From Viscum album (Eukaryota > Streptophyta > Magnoliopsida > Santalales > Viscaceae): a stretch of DNA of 64,000 nt. Below the pieces are notes generated by a model. That model searched no databases. It was not told the DNA's origin and saw nothing but the letters and a program-made list of their open reading frames with translations. Shown here piece by piece: positions 51,725 to 63,230 of the stretch (position 1 is its first letter; each line of letters starts with the position of its first letter). The stretch is taken from the NCBI GenBank assembly GCA_963277665.1, contig OY728136.1:801933123-801997122 (forward strand), read 5' to 3'. The position numbers and the translations under genes are program-made.

Positions 51725-53930
51725 GATCCTTTGGTTTTCTTCTGAACATTGTAAGGCCTCTAGGTTGAAATTAGGGTTGTTCAAATGATGTTTGAATAGG
51801 GGTTGGCAGAGCCAAATGGCATTGGAGGTGTTATTTTGAGAGAAGTTCAAGTACCATTTTATAAGAGAGGTGAGAGTCACTTTCGGAAAAGAATGAAATA
51901 TTATTTTATTATACAATCATATTCGATTTATAATGGATCCTAAAAGATCTATTTAAAGGATAAGGTGGGTATGGGTTGACAAAATATCAACCAAAATGTT
52001 TTAGATAGGTTTAGGTCACCATATTGACATTATCTTTTAGATTTAACTCTTAGTTAAGTAGTTAAACTTTTACCATGTATTCTTGTATTATTATAATGAA
52101 TGGTTAATAAACATACTATAAAAATTAATGTGAACACAAAGTGGTTCATTATTGATGTATTTATCCTTGTCTATGTTCTTTGGCCAAACCATTGATTTTT
52201 ATGAATATTATATTATTTAATAATAATGTATTTTCATTAAAAAAACTCATTTATGTAAATTTTGATAGTATTTGGTTTGTTGTTTTAGTGAATGTCATAA
52301 CAACTTTATCAGTTCATAAAAAAATTTATTTAATCCACCCTAAAATTTCAAATTAACCTATAAAATTCATTGAATACATCAAAATTCTCGATTTACAATT
52401 ATAATAAAATTTATAATACCAATTATTTTAATCATTCAATAATAGGGTAATTATTGCATGATCATTGAGTGATAAATAAATTAAATTATTTAATTTATAA
52501 AAATTATAAATAAAATATCATTAAGTAGGTATTTTATATTTCTTTCAAATTAATATTTACAGTCTAATTTATCTTATGTATATCCCTATATTAACAATGT
52601 TTTAGTTATTAAACATAGAATTTAACACTTTTAACTCTTCTTTAAATAAAATAATATTTAATGTCCTAATCTAAACCTAGTGGACCAAAAGAATAATATT
52701 TTATTCCTAACATTTATTTGGGTCAAAATAAACTTATCAAATTGAATTATAAAAAGTGTTAAGGTCATTATAATGTCATTTATTACCTTTAATTACCCTA
52801 TTTACTTATAATTGGGGTAAATAAAATTCAAAATATACTATTCACCAAAAATTGATTTCATCCTATAGAACCATATTTTATATACTGATGTAAATCATGT
52901 CTTTTGAATTTTTGAAATTCAATTCATTGAAGCGGTAAAATTAAATTTTATAAAAATATTCAAATTTGACTAGAATGTGGGAAAAAGGTGTTAAAAAATT
53001 CAATAAAAATTTATAAACCTAATTTATTTATAAAATGACTCCAATAAATTAAATTGAACATATATTGGTATTATATATCTATTTTAATCTAAAATAAATT
53101 TAATAAAAATAAATTATTATTTATATAAAATGTAGGATTTAAACAACAATGAAGTGTTTTCATTATTAATCAAAAATTGAATGTTTTCAGACCAAAATAC
53201 CAAAAATTTACCCATCCATAATTTTGATATTCAAGATTAAGAAATTATGTCTATTTTACCAAATTCAAAACATATAATCTGTATTAATAAATTTAGAAAA
53301 ATATTCCCATTGTCAAAATCAAATTGAGGATTTTTGAGAAGTAAAAACTAACAAAATATTGATATGTGTTTATGTCCAATTTAAATTTAAAATTTCATCC
53401 AATGACCAACATTGGAGTAAATGATTAAAATATAATCTAATTATATTTCCAAACCACTCAAATTTATAAAAAAGTAATTTGATGAAAAAAAATTTGCTAA
53501 TAATTTTTTTTATTTTTTATTATTCATCAACATATTAAAATTATTAGAAACGCACTAAAAATTTATCCAACCAAAAATTTTATGTTACACTTCCAATGGA
53601 GGATTTTATTTTGTCATATTTAATATATAAAAGTGTCAAATATTAGATTTAAAAAAATTCAATTAAATGGCGGTAAAATTTCATTTTTATTAAAATACTT
53701 ATTTTATCTAGAAAATTGATTTTCTTCTTATATTATGTATAAGAAACATATAATATGGATGATAAAATTATATGAAGTATATAAAATTCAAATTTTGGTT
53801 TTACTATTCATAATTGTTTTTTAAATAGCCAGTTTGATAGGCCATGGTGCACTTGAACTCGGTGTTCCGTACTTCACATGATATCATATTATTCAAAGAG
53901 AAATGTACAGTGGAATCTTGGGGTGTTACA

Positions 53931-54560
53931 TTATGTTAACCATCTAACAGTGGAAGTAGATCTAGGTAGTAAGACACATTTCCATCTATATATAGCATCT
54001 TGAAATGTAGTATGAATCATAGAGATAACATACCTCCTTAAAATCTCCATAATCCATGTTGAGGTGAAACCAATAGGAACAAATAGTTTTCCTCTTAGAA
54101 ATCCAAACGACTCCCTCATTTGTATGAATAAGACATTTGACATATGTATGAATTTCCCATCCTCACCTAGATTATCAGCATGTTATTCATTATTGATAAC
54201 ATCAACTCTAGGCCCACTACTTCCAAATCTCCTCAGTTAGTCTAGAAAAGTGTTGACCTCCATGTTTTCCCATACAAAGCCACTAATGGGCCCATACTAA
54301 TTGTCAAATTATATATATTTCCATAAAAGCTATACTAGTGGTAGATAATCCTCTAAAACTGTGGCCAATTTTCAACACGAATGGTCGGAACATGTCCTCT
54401 AGAAACTGAACAGTATTCACAGTATGACCATTAGTCTGGGGGTGATATATTATTCTCAAGAGTAACATAGTCCCAAATTCATCAGGAATTCACTACCATA
54501 ATTTGCATGTGAAGTGTTCATCATGTTTACAAATGATCTTCAATGGATCTCAATGGATTC
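53931..54560 (-). pseudogene. Element C integrase (middle part)
   Basis: Minus strand: YHPQTNGHTVNTVQ (54461-54415) is the conserved YHPQTDGQTERTIQ motif; Glu of the DDE triad is Val. It follows a stretch matching E-L-G-T-x-L-x-x-S-T-A. FLRGKLFVPIG and MEILRRYV (about 54090-54030) match GKL-x-P-R-Y-I-G-P-F-E-IL-x-R-V. The relic is cut at 53930 by element B and resumes at 41820. Confidence 0.75.
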
Positions 54561-55400
54561 AGAATATTTTCATCATGTAAATGTGTCCTAATCTCTCTAC
54601 TGAACCCTACTCTCTAATTCCTATGATATAGGACGACTTTAAAATTCATTCTACTATTAATATAATGGAATCATGTCCCATAGATGTACATAGTGAGATA
54701 TTAATTATATAAATGGATATCCCATTCCACTTCCATTTTGTCACCGTAAGGGTTTGAGCCAAGTAGAACTTGGTTCTCATACATCACCTATGGACATGTA
54801 AGGAATCGAGATAAAATATCTTAAACTGTAATATTCTTCCTTGGACACCAAAACTGACATCAAAATTAATAGTACATATTTTCCACACATAAATTTATCA
54901 CCAATGGTGATTTATGAAACACTCATATAACCTCCTCACATAAAGTCACTAGTACCATAATAAATTTTCTAAAAGGAATTACATGCTCAATACCTTCCAA
55001 AAATCCATCAGGATCTTGTTCAGTGGATATCTAAGTGTGTAGAAAACCATAGTCGGTATCACCAATATTTTCTTCCCTGATTTACTTCCAATGTTGATGC
55101 ATAAAAATCATTAATTTTAGGTGAGATACTACATCAACATCTACAATGTAATACTAAAACGTGGAAAACCTCTCTAAGACCTCATTTATCAATTGATGAA
55201 AAGATCTCCAACTGAGATCATCTACAACCACATTCTTCATCCCAAAAATATTAAAAAATTATGTATTAACAATAGAATATATATAGCCATTATCTACAAC
55301 ACATTTTAAGAACCTTCTAATAGAATAAATATTTCAGACTCTTATGTTTAGAATATATGAAAAATATCTCACCCATCAGGTACTATTTCCACATCTTCAG
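54561..55400 (-). pseudogene. Element C RNase H end to integrase N-terminus, strongly decayed
   Basis: This lies between recognisable RNase H and integrase core, so by position it holds the RNase H tail and the zinc domain. I see no open frame or certain motif in it. Confidence 0.35.
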
Positions 55401-55680
55401 TGAGAAGACTACCTATTCTTACTCAACATAACGTGTCATGTAGTCCATTTCATATGGTCTCAAATAACATGAACCATAAGAGATATCCACCTTATTAAAA
55501 ATATAAACACAACCATGCCTAGTGCTGAAGGTATTGAAGAACACTACGTACTCAAGATTCTCCTCTAAAAATATCAATATGGGAGCTCTCATGAAATTTA
55601 TCCTAAAATATTGAAAATCCAATCTGCGTCTCTCTATCCTAATGGATGGCTTCCACTTTTGTGAGAGAGATATCATTGGT
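55401..55680 (-). pseudogene. Element C RNase H
   Basis: The minus-strand frame 55676-55419 contains APILIFLEENLEYVVFF then STRHGCVYIFNKV and YLRPYEMDYMTRYVE. These match AP-x-L-x-L-P-E...F-x-V-Y, S-x-x-G-L-GCVLMQ and QLRPHE-x-NYPTHDLE. The catalytic Asp of Y-x-D-A-S is Asn. Confidence 0.85.
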
Positions 55681-55699
55681 GATGATATTATTGAGAAAT

Positions 55700-56600
55700 T
55701 AGATATGAATCTCTTATAATATCATTCTACCCCAATGAATCTTTGCAGATACATCACTTTATTTGCTAGATCCAAATCTAAAATTACCTCAACCATGGAT
55801 GGGTATACCACTAGTCCATATGAATAGATAATGTCCCCCAGGAACTGGAAAACCTACATCCTAAACTGACACATCAAGACCATTATATAATGTTGGTTCT
55901 CCTAGAGTATGTTTAGAACCATCCTCAACTGTCTTACGTTCTTTTCCTCGAGCATCGAGAACACAAGGATATCTTCGATGAATAATACCACAAAATGGTT
56001 TAAGAAAGCATAAAGGATTAGGTTCATTAGTCCCATGAACACTACTTGGTGTTTATCATTCCAAATTCCATAACCATGTACGCATACTGACTGTAGACAA
56101 ATCATAATGTCATATTCAATTTTTCCTTGTCCCGTACTTACTAGTAATGATGGCATAACCTAAGGTAATGCTTCAAGAACCATTATGCCCCTCTCAATTG
56201 ATCAAATTGGTCATCTATAATTGGTAATTGAAACTTGTTCTTCACATTCACCCAATTCAAGCACCTATACTCAACACATAACATCAACGTCTCATCTGCT
56301 TTATAGATAATCAACATTATAGTGTCCTAGGGTCGAAAACTATGTATAACAAATCCTCTCCTGTGAATGTCATCAGACTGCACCTACAAATCTCAAGAAA
56401 TTGTAGGATCCATCACATATGCATGCATAGATATCATTTATCAATGGTTTAATTCAATTAAGAATTTTAACTCTCCATTTGGAGGTAATCTTGGAACATC
56501 TTTTGGAATAGATTCCACATACTATTCCACCACTTCAAGAAAATATAAACTCACAACATCTATAGAACAAATGTTTATCATAGCCATCTCTAGAGTAATC
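55700..56600 (-). pseudogene. Element C reverse transcriptase
   Basis: VVEYVESIPKDVPRLPPNGEL (parts, about 56530) opens RT; CVEYRCLNWVNVKNKFQLP then IIDDQFDQLRGA (56260-56170) follows. The catalytic box is in FLNHFVVLFIEDILVFS: FIED (55982-55971) replaces FIDD, a conservative but probably damaging Asp-to-Glu change. EEKNVRQLRMVLNIL matches E-x-H-x-x-HL-x-x-VL-x-x-L. Frames shift several times. Confidence 0.85.
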
Positions 56601-56639
56601 AGCTTCATCCTCCTACACAAGAGTCTATCATTTGATGCA

Positions 56640-57000
56640 TAGGTTTCCTTTTCACCCACAAAAGAATTAATGGTCTCATCACTATGGGAAAACTGTACCC
56701 CCACCTAATAAGGTAATATAGGAATAAAATATCAATAACCAGTCCATATATAATATGATTTAATAAGACATAATCACTACTATAATGATATCCCAATAAA
56801 AACTCTCTGCCCGAAGAATCAGTTAACACTATATGCACAATTTTGTGGTCTCTTAGAAATATATTGTAGGAGTCTCCAATAGAAATGTTCGAGCTAATGG
56901 TTTGACTAGAATATCAAGGTCACAACCCCAGTATTTTGAATGAAAAGAATTTCTAGCACCTGGTTCTATCAGTAATGTAGATATTGTTTGGAAGAAACAA
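56640..57000 (-). pseudogene. Element C protease
   Basis: LLIEPGARNSFHS (about 56975-56940) matches L-I-D-P/S-G-A-T-H-S-F-I-S, with the catalytic Asp changed to Glu. About 85 codons later, IILYMDWL matches VILGMDWL. Order and spacing fit the family. Confidence 0.7.
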
Positions 57001-58437
57001 ATTGTACATCGAATCATTCAAAGATGCTCTAGTTCTCAAGCCTCGACCGTGTACATAATCAGATGCTGCTTCCCTTCGGTCCCCTAGTCCTAGAATGGGT
57101 CACATGTGGGTGGTGGTGCTCTCGAGATGAAGCATCTATCTCCTCCAACTACTATCATAGACCCTCTTACATGTCCTTCTCCATTCAAACATGTCTACCC
57201 CTACCACTACATCTACCTTATTAGCCTATCCATGGTCTCCATATTACTTTTATGATTGGTTGGATAATCTAATCAATGATTTCCCCTACTATAACATTAG
57301 TATAACCTCCTATAAAGGGATTATTTTACCCATACCATTATCCATAATCAAAAAACCTTATTTCATGGGACCTCGTCCAAAAATGTCTCTTATGAACAAT
57401 TCCCTCAGACTGAGGTCAACTCCCTAATGTGATGGCCTCTACTCCTACTTGTAGAATACAATAAACCACTATCTGTGTCTAATCATCCAAGAAAAAGTCA
57501 ACAACATAACATTTATCTAGAAACCCAACATAAGTATGAAATAATAGATGGATAATATTGGATCATATGTCTATACTATATCCTCTCTCAAAAGACTGAT
57601 TCTAAAATAATTGCTCATGAATAATATCCAGCAAGTAGCAGGATAGGTTGGTAAACCTTGATTTATATTCCTATACTATCACACATACCATCTATAGTTG
57701 TAGAAGCTCCGGGATACATACAAACCCAGTATAGATAGAGATAACTCGTCTCTAAAGAGTCACTTAATATATGACCATTCAAGATACTGCTTTGTTGTAA
57801 GAAAGGGTTAAAAACCCCCACCATCATTTGATAGATCCATAATGATGACTCACTACTAGGACCACCATGTAATCTGATGGTGTCCTAAATAGAATAAAAA
57901 ATCATTTCACCTCCTCAGGATAGTCCTTAGCTACCATTGGTTAGGGATATCCCTAGAACATGATGGGTATTTATCACTAAAACACATGAATTTCACTTAT
58001 GATGTACAACACATCAATTGATAATGTTGGTACCATCTGCTGCTATACAGGTTGTGGTATATAGTTGTTTCCCCACATGAAGGTAATTTCTTTGGAACTA
58101 TTTGGTTTTCTTGATTATGGAGACAATCTATCATTTCTCATGGATGCTTCCTAAACGTAAACATGATATACCATGATAATTGAGTATATCGGGAAAGATG
58201 GCTCAAAAATGACATAGAAATCACAACAATTTTCTATATGATACATGTAGCATTGCCTTCCCAACTACTAATTTATTCATTTTTTCAGTTGAATGGATGT
58301 AGATCATAGTCTTGGTGTGGGGATACATTGGTTATCAAAACAACACTGGTTTCTCAAGTGTAATAGATGACCTCGAAACACTGAATTTTTTTTCCCAAAC
58401 GAATATCATAGTCTCAAGTAAAATTGAAGAACTGGAT
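57001..58437 (-). pseudogene. Element C gag region (inferred by position)
   Basis: Between PBS and protease, so this must hold gag. The last part reads RGLRTRASLNDS into the protease, but I could not place zinc knuckles or the capsid core with confidence. Open stretches here are short. Confidence 0.4.
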
Positions 58438-58449
58438 TCTCTGAAACCA
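58438..58449 (-). other. Primer-binding site, element C
   Basis: Minus-strand TGGTTTCAGAGA, against TGGTATCAGAGC (two differences). It is separated from the LTR end by 8 bp. Confidence 0.65.
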
Positions 58450-58457
58450 CTCTATAA

Positions 58458-61067
58458 TGGTCTTTATCAATGGGTCTTGTTCCGAGAATTCCCAAGTCTA
58501 CTTCCGATAGGGAAAGGGCTAGAAAATAGCAGCATGTATTGATATCATAAAAATGTTAGGCCTTAGCCTATGTTCCTATTCAAATAGACACATCTCTAAG
58601 GCCATATGATGTCGAAAAAAATTAACAACCATTTATTAATAAATCTAAATACCATAACCTGAGTACGAAATGATGTAATGTAATGAAAAAAGAGCCAACT
58701 ACAAGCCCACCATAATGAGTCTGAAAATAAGTCCAACATGAATGTAAAATAGGAATTTCTTCTTTGATACTTCAAGAACACACCTTAGTATCTCCGATTT
58801 TACTAGGAAACCTTTAGGTCTGGGTCCCTTCGGGATCTTTAAAATTGTTGATAATATACAGAAGAAATCAAATGTTCTAGAAAATCTAATTTGAGGGTGA
58901 GTATAATAACACCCATGATAGCCCAAAACCACAAAGCATACAAAACATTATACCAATTATATCTACACAAATATATATGTATAGAACATATAACAAGAAT
59001 GTACAATTATACCCAACAATGAAAAAAATATCACGATAATGTCACGATAATAATTCTTGCATAGGATTCCAGCTCGATGGATCCAAAAATTACTCATCTA
59101 AGAGAACACACTCCAAGATCTTGATAGAACTAATGAAATATGAAGAGATAGGATACAAATATAGGGATCACACCTTGGCCCATGAGAGATACTAATAAGT
59201 AAATTTGTAATAACCCAATATGTAGAGGGCTGATGCGAGTATTGTGTTGGTCATAATGATACCATGAACTCCACCAAGGAAAAGTATATGATAGAAGATA
59301 TCAATCAAGGTCTCAAAAATGATTCCAACAACTCTATCTAAGAAGTTATGCTAAAGGGGTTGTTGTTCTATTTATAGGATGAGATAATATAATTACCTTA
59401 GGGAATGAATATAAGGAACCCAGCCTAATGAAACAAGTCCAAGATATAGTGTACAAGGTCTCTAAGAAAACTTATACGTTGTACATGAGATGGTGTAGGA
59501 CAAAATTCCATGTCCCTATCACCCTAGGTCCTACCTATTTAAATGAAATGTGTCTATGGATCTATAGAAGTACACAGAAATCTAAATTCCATATACTTAT
59601 TCCCATGTAAAAGCACACAACAGAGCCTACGTATTCTCACCCCCCCCCCCATGTTTGTGTAGTAGTACACCATGTGCTCGTTCCCAGGTACTCTAGCTTG
59701 TTCATGGGTTCCCTACATGGTACTCGTTGATCGTTTAGGGAAAGTTCACACATAATGTGAAGAGGACACATTTGGTGTAGTACTAATATTTATCTTAAAA
59801 CCCAATACCCCACTAGGAGGGTACCACGAGAATTGTATCTTCCTTTTAAACAACATGTATCATTGAATTTCCTAAATTTTTGTATTAATCTGGAGAATTT
59901 TTTTCCACATATTCAGCCATCATTCTCGCCTCTCTATTCATTGGTAACATCTAAATCACACCATAATGAGTCATAAAATTCTCAGCCATAAATATATATC
60001 CTATTATTTCAATCAAAAATTGTCTTAACGCATCCTTCATCACCACAATCAAGAAACATAGTAAACAATTTCGATGAATATGCCTCCAAATAGAGTTTTT
60101 GCCATCATGGATTGGTCTCATCATCATTACAAGCTATGATTTTTTATATGAATATATTCCACTATGAATCTGGTGATCAACTATTTAATTATAAGTACCT
60201 CATTGAATGGATGGACAACCAATTTATAACAATGATTTTAGAATTATGGAAATAAAATCACAAGAATCATTATCGAGCAGAAAAATCAACTGATGTTCAT
60301 TTCGATCTTGATTCATTTCTATTAGAATAAAAAAAATTAAAACAAATATATTCATAATGAAATCCTCCAGATTTCTGAAATATAGAAACTCATTATGCAT
60401 TGTTCAAGATCCGTAGATCAATTAATTAGTTGATTGGTCTTCTCTAATATACATTTACAAAATGGGGTATGAATAGAATTAAAAGAAAATCCTAACTCAA
60501 GAGGGACTGATCATTGGTTATGAATGAGGATATGCCATCATCATTGGAGAGATCTCTAAATCCAAATTCACATTGTTCTCTGATCATTTATTCAGGTGAT
60601 GTTCTCTTGAGAGATATGCTCCAACTCTCCCACTACATTTTTTTCCAACAGATTCAAGGTTATGTGGATAACAATGGAATTCCAATAAAAATATTCTTGT
60701 ATAATAATGTAGTTTTTTTCATCAAAAAATGTATTAATATGATTTTATTGAATTATTTTATTTATTTTTAAGCTCATGATTAATTTTTCACAAATTCCCT
60801 GACCTAATAATGGTTATGATGCACATAAAATAAATTCTACATTATGAAAACTATGGCGCCCTCACATATCTAATAAAAGCCCATTTTTTAATGTTATTTT
60901 ACCATTTTAAGAAATCTATTATTACATTTTGTATAATATATTTAAAATACTTTTTCCAGGCACACCGGGTCTCGCAACAACTTGTCATCTTAGTGCATAA
61001 TCTCAAAATTAATCCATAAAAGACCAAAAAATTATAAATATAAAAAATATAATTCTATTAAAAATCA
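58458..61067 (-). repeat. Element C 5' LTR
   Basis: TGGTCTTTATCAATGGG at 58458 aligns with TGACCTTTCCCAATTGGG at 38908. The copies can be followed to the upper ends at 61067 and 41509. A C-run (59641-59650) is unique to this copy. Confidence 0.85.
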
Positions 61068-61735
61068 TTAATTAGTTTAATATTCATATAATAATAGTTT
61101 TATTTACAAATTATAAATGACTAATTTTGGGAAATTATATGAAAATTCAGACCTAACTCTATCATGATGGGATGGATTCATTGACAGGATGTTGTTTGAA
61201 CCAGAACTGGTGGATGAAATAAAGTAGAAGGAATGAATTATTTTAGCATCAAATCGGAATAGCTCATAGAATTTAGATTATAAATGAAGATAATATGTTG
61301 GAATGAAATTTTTTTATGGAAGAATTCATTAATTTCCTTACATATCTCCATTGAAACGTGTCATATGATTCTAGAAAATGGGAAAGATCATTGGATTGTT
61401 TCTGTAACCATACAAAATTCTTGAAAAAGTATCATAATTTGTAAAATTATTATATTTTGACTGATATTATTTGAGATGTATAATGTATTTCATCTTTCAT
61501 TTTTTGGTAAATATATACATGATGCCTCTCATGTTTTGATCACTAAGTTGGTAGAGCTGTAAGAAACTCATTTTTATGAGGAAAAGATAGTGATGATTAT
61601 AGATCGTTGAGGGAATGTTTTATAGATTTTGGTAACTATACAAGTTTAATCTTTTTAGAAGAACCACATGATTGAAGAATAATTTTGGAATCCTAGAAAT
61701 ATTATGGGTGGAAATTCATACATATTTAAATGTTG
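61068..61735 (+). pseudogene. Element D integrase C-terminus and chromodomain
   Basis: Resumes directly after element C. LV-(stop)-YSYNNSF matches LVEFSYNNSY. WDGFIDRMLFEPELVDEI (61169) matches WDEVGERKLLGPELVQ-x-T. SPLKRVI and PYKILEKVS (about 61350-61430) match S-P-x-KGV and PFEILERVG. GKYIHDASHVL (61509) matches RKYxxDPSHV. YEEKIVMIIDR and KNHMIEE-(stop)-FWNPRNIM (61575-61710) match the chromodomain, including the position after EEAxW. Confidence 0.85.
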
Positions 61736-61741
61736 AATAAA

Positions 61742-61764
61742 AGTAGGTGAAAAAATAGTTCTTT
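61742..61764 (+). other. Polypurine tract region, element D
   Basis: GAATAAAAGTAGGTGAAAAAA follows the chromodomain at the same distance as in element A and precedes the 3' LTR. Diverged. Confidence 0.45.
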
Positions 61765-62647
61765 AATGGTGAAGAATCTAAAAACCTATGTAATTTTAAT
61801 AATAAGTAAATTTAATTTCTTTTTAATATTATATATTAGATTTTAGGGGTTCACATTCATTATTAAAACTTTATATTTTTTCCAAATAATGCTATTTTTT
61901 CTATCTATTGTGTTTTATAATTATTATATGGTTTCATCTAAAAGATAAATTTATATATTTTTTAAATAAATTTTTATGAAAATAAATTCAATTTTCCTAG
62001 AATAATTTTATATTTTTTTTATTGTGAATTTTTTATATTTTTATGTAAAGATCTACTTTTGGGTTAAAAGTAAAATATAATCATTTTTATAAAATATATC
62101 ATTTATTTCAAAGCATTTAAAAAATAATTTCAATTTTAAATTAAATGTAATGATACATTAGTAAAAAATTTATCTTAAATAAACTAACTATGTTCATATG
62201 AACCAATAATATAAAATATTGTGGATAGAATTTATTTTTACGCATAAAACACATTTTTATAGAAACCACTTTTTTGTTGTGTTTTTTTAATCTTATATAA
62301 CAATTAATTTGTAGAAACTATAAATATAAAATTTCTAAAAAACGTTTTAATATTTGGAAATAAGAGTTGAAAATTTAATATTTTGAACAATTATATTTTG
62401 TGTCATAATAAATAGTTACAATGGTTATAATTAGTTACCACATTAAGTGGTAAAATGAGTTATTTAAAGTAAAAACTAAGTGATATGGTCAAAAAAACAA
62501 TTTCCCAATTTTTATTGGAATAGGGTATTTCAACCCAAATCACCAAAAATAAAAAAACTGTATTGATTTAGATCCACAATACTATAAGTAAGATAAATAT
62601 TATATTTAAATTATAATGTATTTTATAAGAGTGAAACTCTATTCACA

Positions 62648-62656
62648 TATAAAAGG
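62648..62656 (+). promoter_or_regulatory. TATA box, element D 3' LTR
   Basis: CATATAAAAGGAAACCCC corresponds to the promoter of element A; spacing to the modules is conserved. Confidence 0.5.
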
Positions 62657-62989
62657 AAACCCCTTTCCTAAATTGTTTACTAAAACTGAAAACTCAAAAT
62701 ATAAAAAATACCTACGATAATAACTTCCAAAATCACCCACCCACTTCATGAAGGTTATATAATCTCCAATATGAGAACCTAAAAGTCACACATTGTAAGG
62801 AAAAAATGGGTTTTCCAAAGAAGAGGTATAACTCTTAATAGAGTTTTATCATGTTTATTTATTATTCTACATACTAAAACCATATCATAAAATGATGTTT
62901 TAATAAAATATATCTAATATATATTGATCTATTTATAGGATTATTCTGAATCCCTATAACACCTCTTTTAAAGAACTATGGGAAATGAA

Positions 62990-63230
62990 AACATCACTTT
63001 TACATATGTGTAGACTACCTCCGCCATGAAGTGATGTGTTATATTTTTCATCACTACCACTTATAGATGATTATTAAGATGGATTTAATAAAAAAATAAT
63101 ATATTAATGACATAATAATGGTTATATAAATATAATTTTTTTTTAAAAAAATTCATACTTGTACATCTATTAAATAATGAAAACGTCTCTTATGTGGATT
63201 TGTAGACCACAACCTCCACAAACTGATGTG
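62990..63230 (+). promoter_or_regulatory. Paired leader modules, element D 3' LTR
   Basis: GAAAACATC...GTGTAGACTACCTCCGCCATGAAGTGATGTG and GAAAACGTC...TTTGTAGACCACAACCTCCACAAACTGATGTG are an obvious direct repeat about 195 bp apart, even without comparing to other elements. The GTAC core has decayed. Confidence 0.6.

Larger units (their letters stand above)
41821..53930 (-). mobile_element. Element B: long-LTR chromovirus without pol, inserted in C's integrase
   Basis: LTRs of 4834 bp (49097-53930, 5') and 4823 bp (41821-46643, 3') flank a 2453 bp interior with PBS, gag zinc knuckles and PPT. Protease, RT, RNase H and integrase are not found. LTR ends (TGTAACACCCCAAG) and all internal landmarks identify the same family as element A. 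TTGTG (41816-41820) and TTATG (53931-53935) are the target duplication with one C/T-type difference. C's integrase continues across it. It may be a non-autonomous copy or may have lost pol after insertion. Confidence 0.92.
49097..53930 (-). repeat. Element B 5' LTR
   Basis: TATA box at 51865-51855, inverted repeat 51704-51724 (loop TTC on plus), modules 51519-51476 and 51325-51285 (CTGTACGTACGCAC). It ends GGGGCATTACA on the minus strand next to the PBS. Length agrees with the 3' copy to 11 bp. Confidence 0.9.
38909..61067 (-). mobile_element. Element C: chromovirus inserted in element D, itself split by element B
   Basis: LTRs of about 2.60 kb (58458-61067 as 5' LTR, 38909-41509 as 3' LTR) flank a gag-pol interior. 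TTAAT at 38904-38908 and again at 61068-61072 is the target duplication, and D's integrase resumes in phase when one copy is counted. The interior is 58457-53931 plus 41820-41510, about 4.8 kb, a normal chromovirus size once element B is set aside. Its LTRs show no resemblance to those of A and B, so it is another family. Confidence 0.88.
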
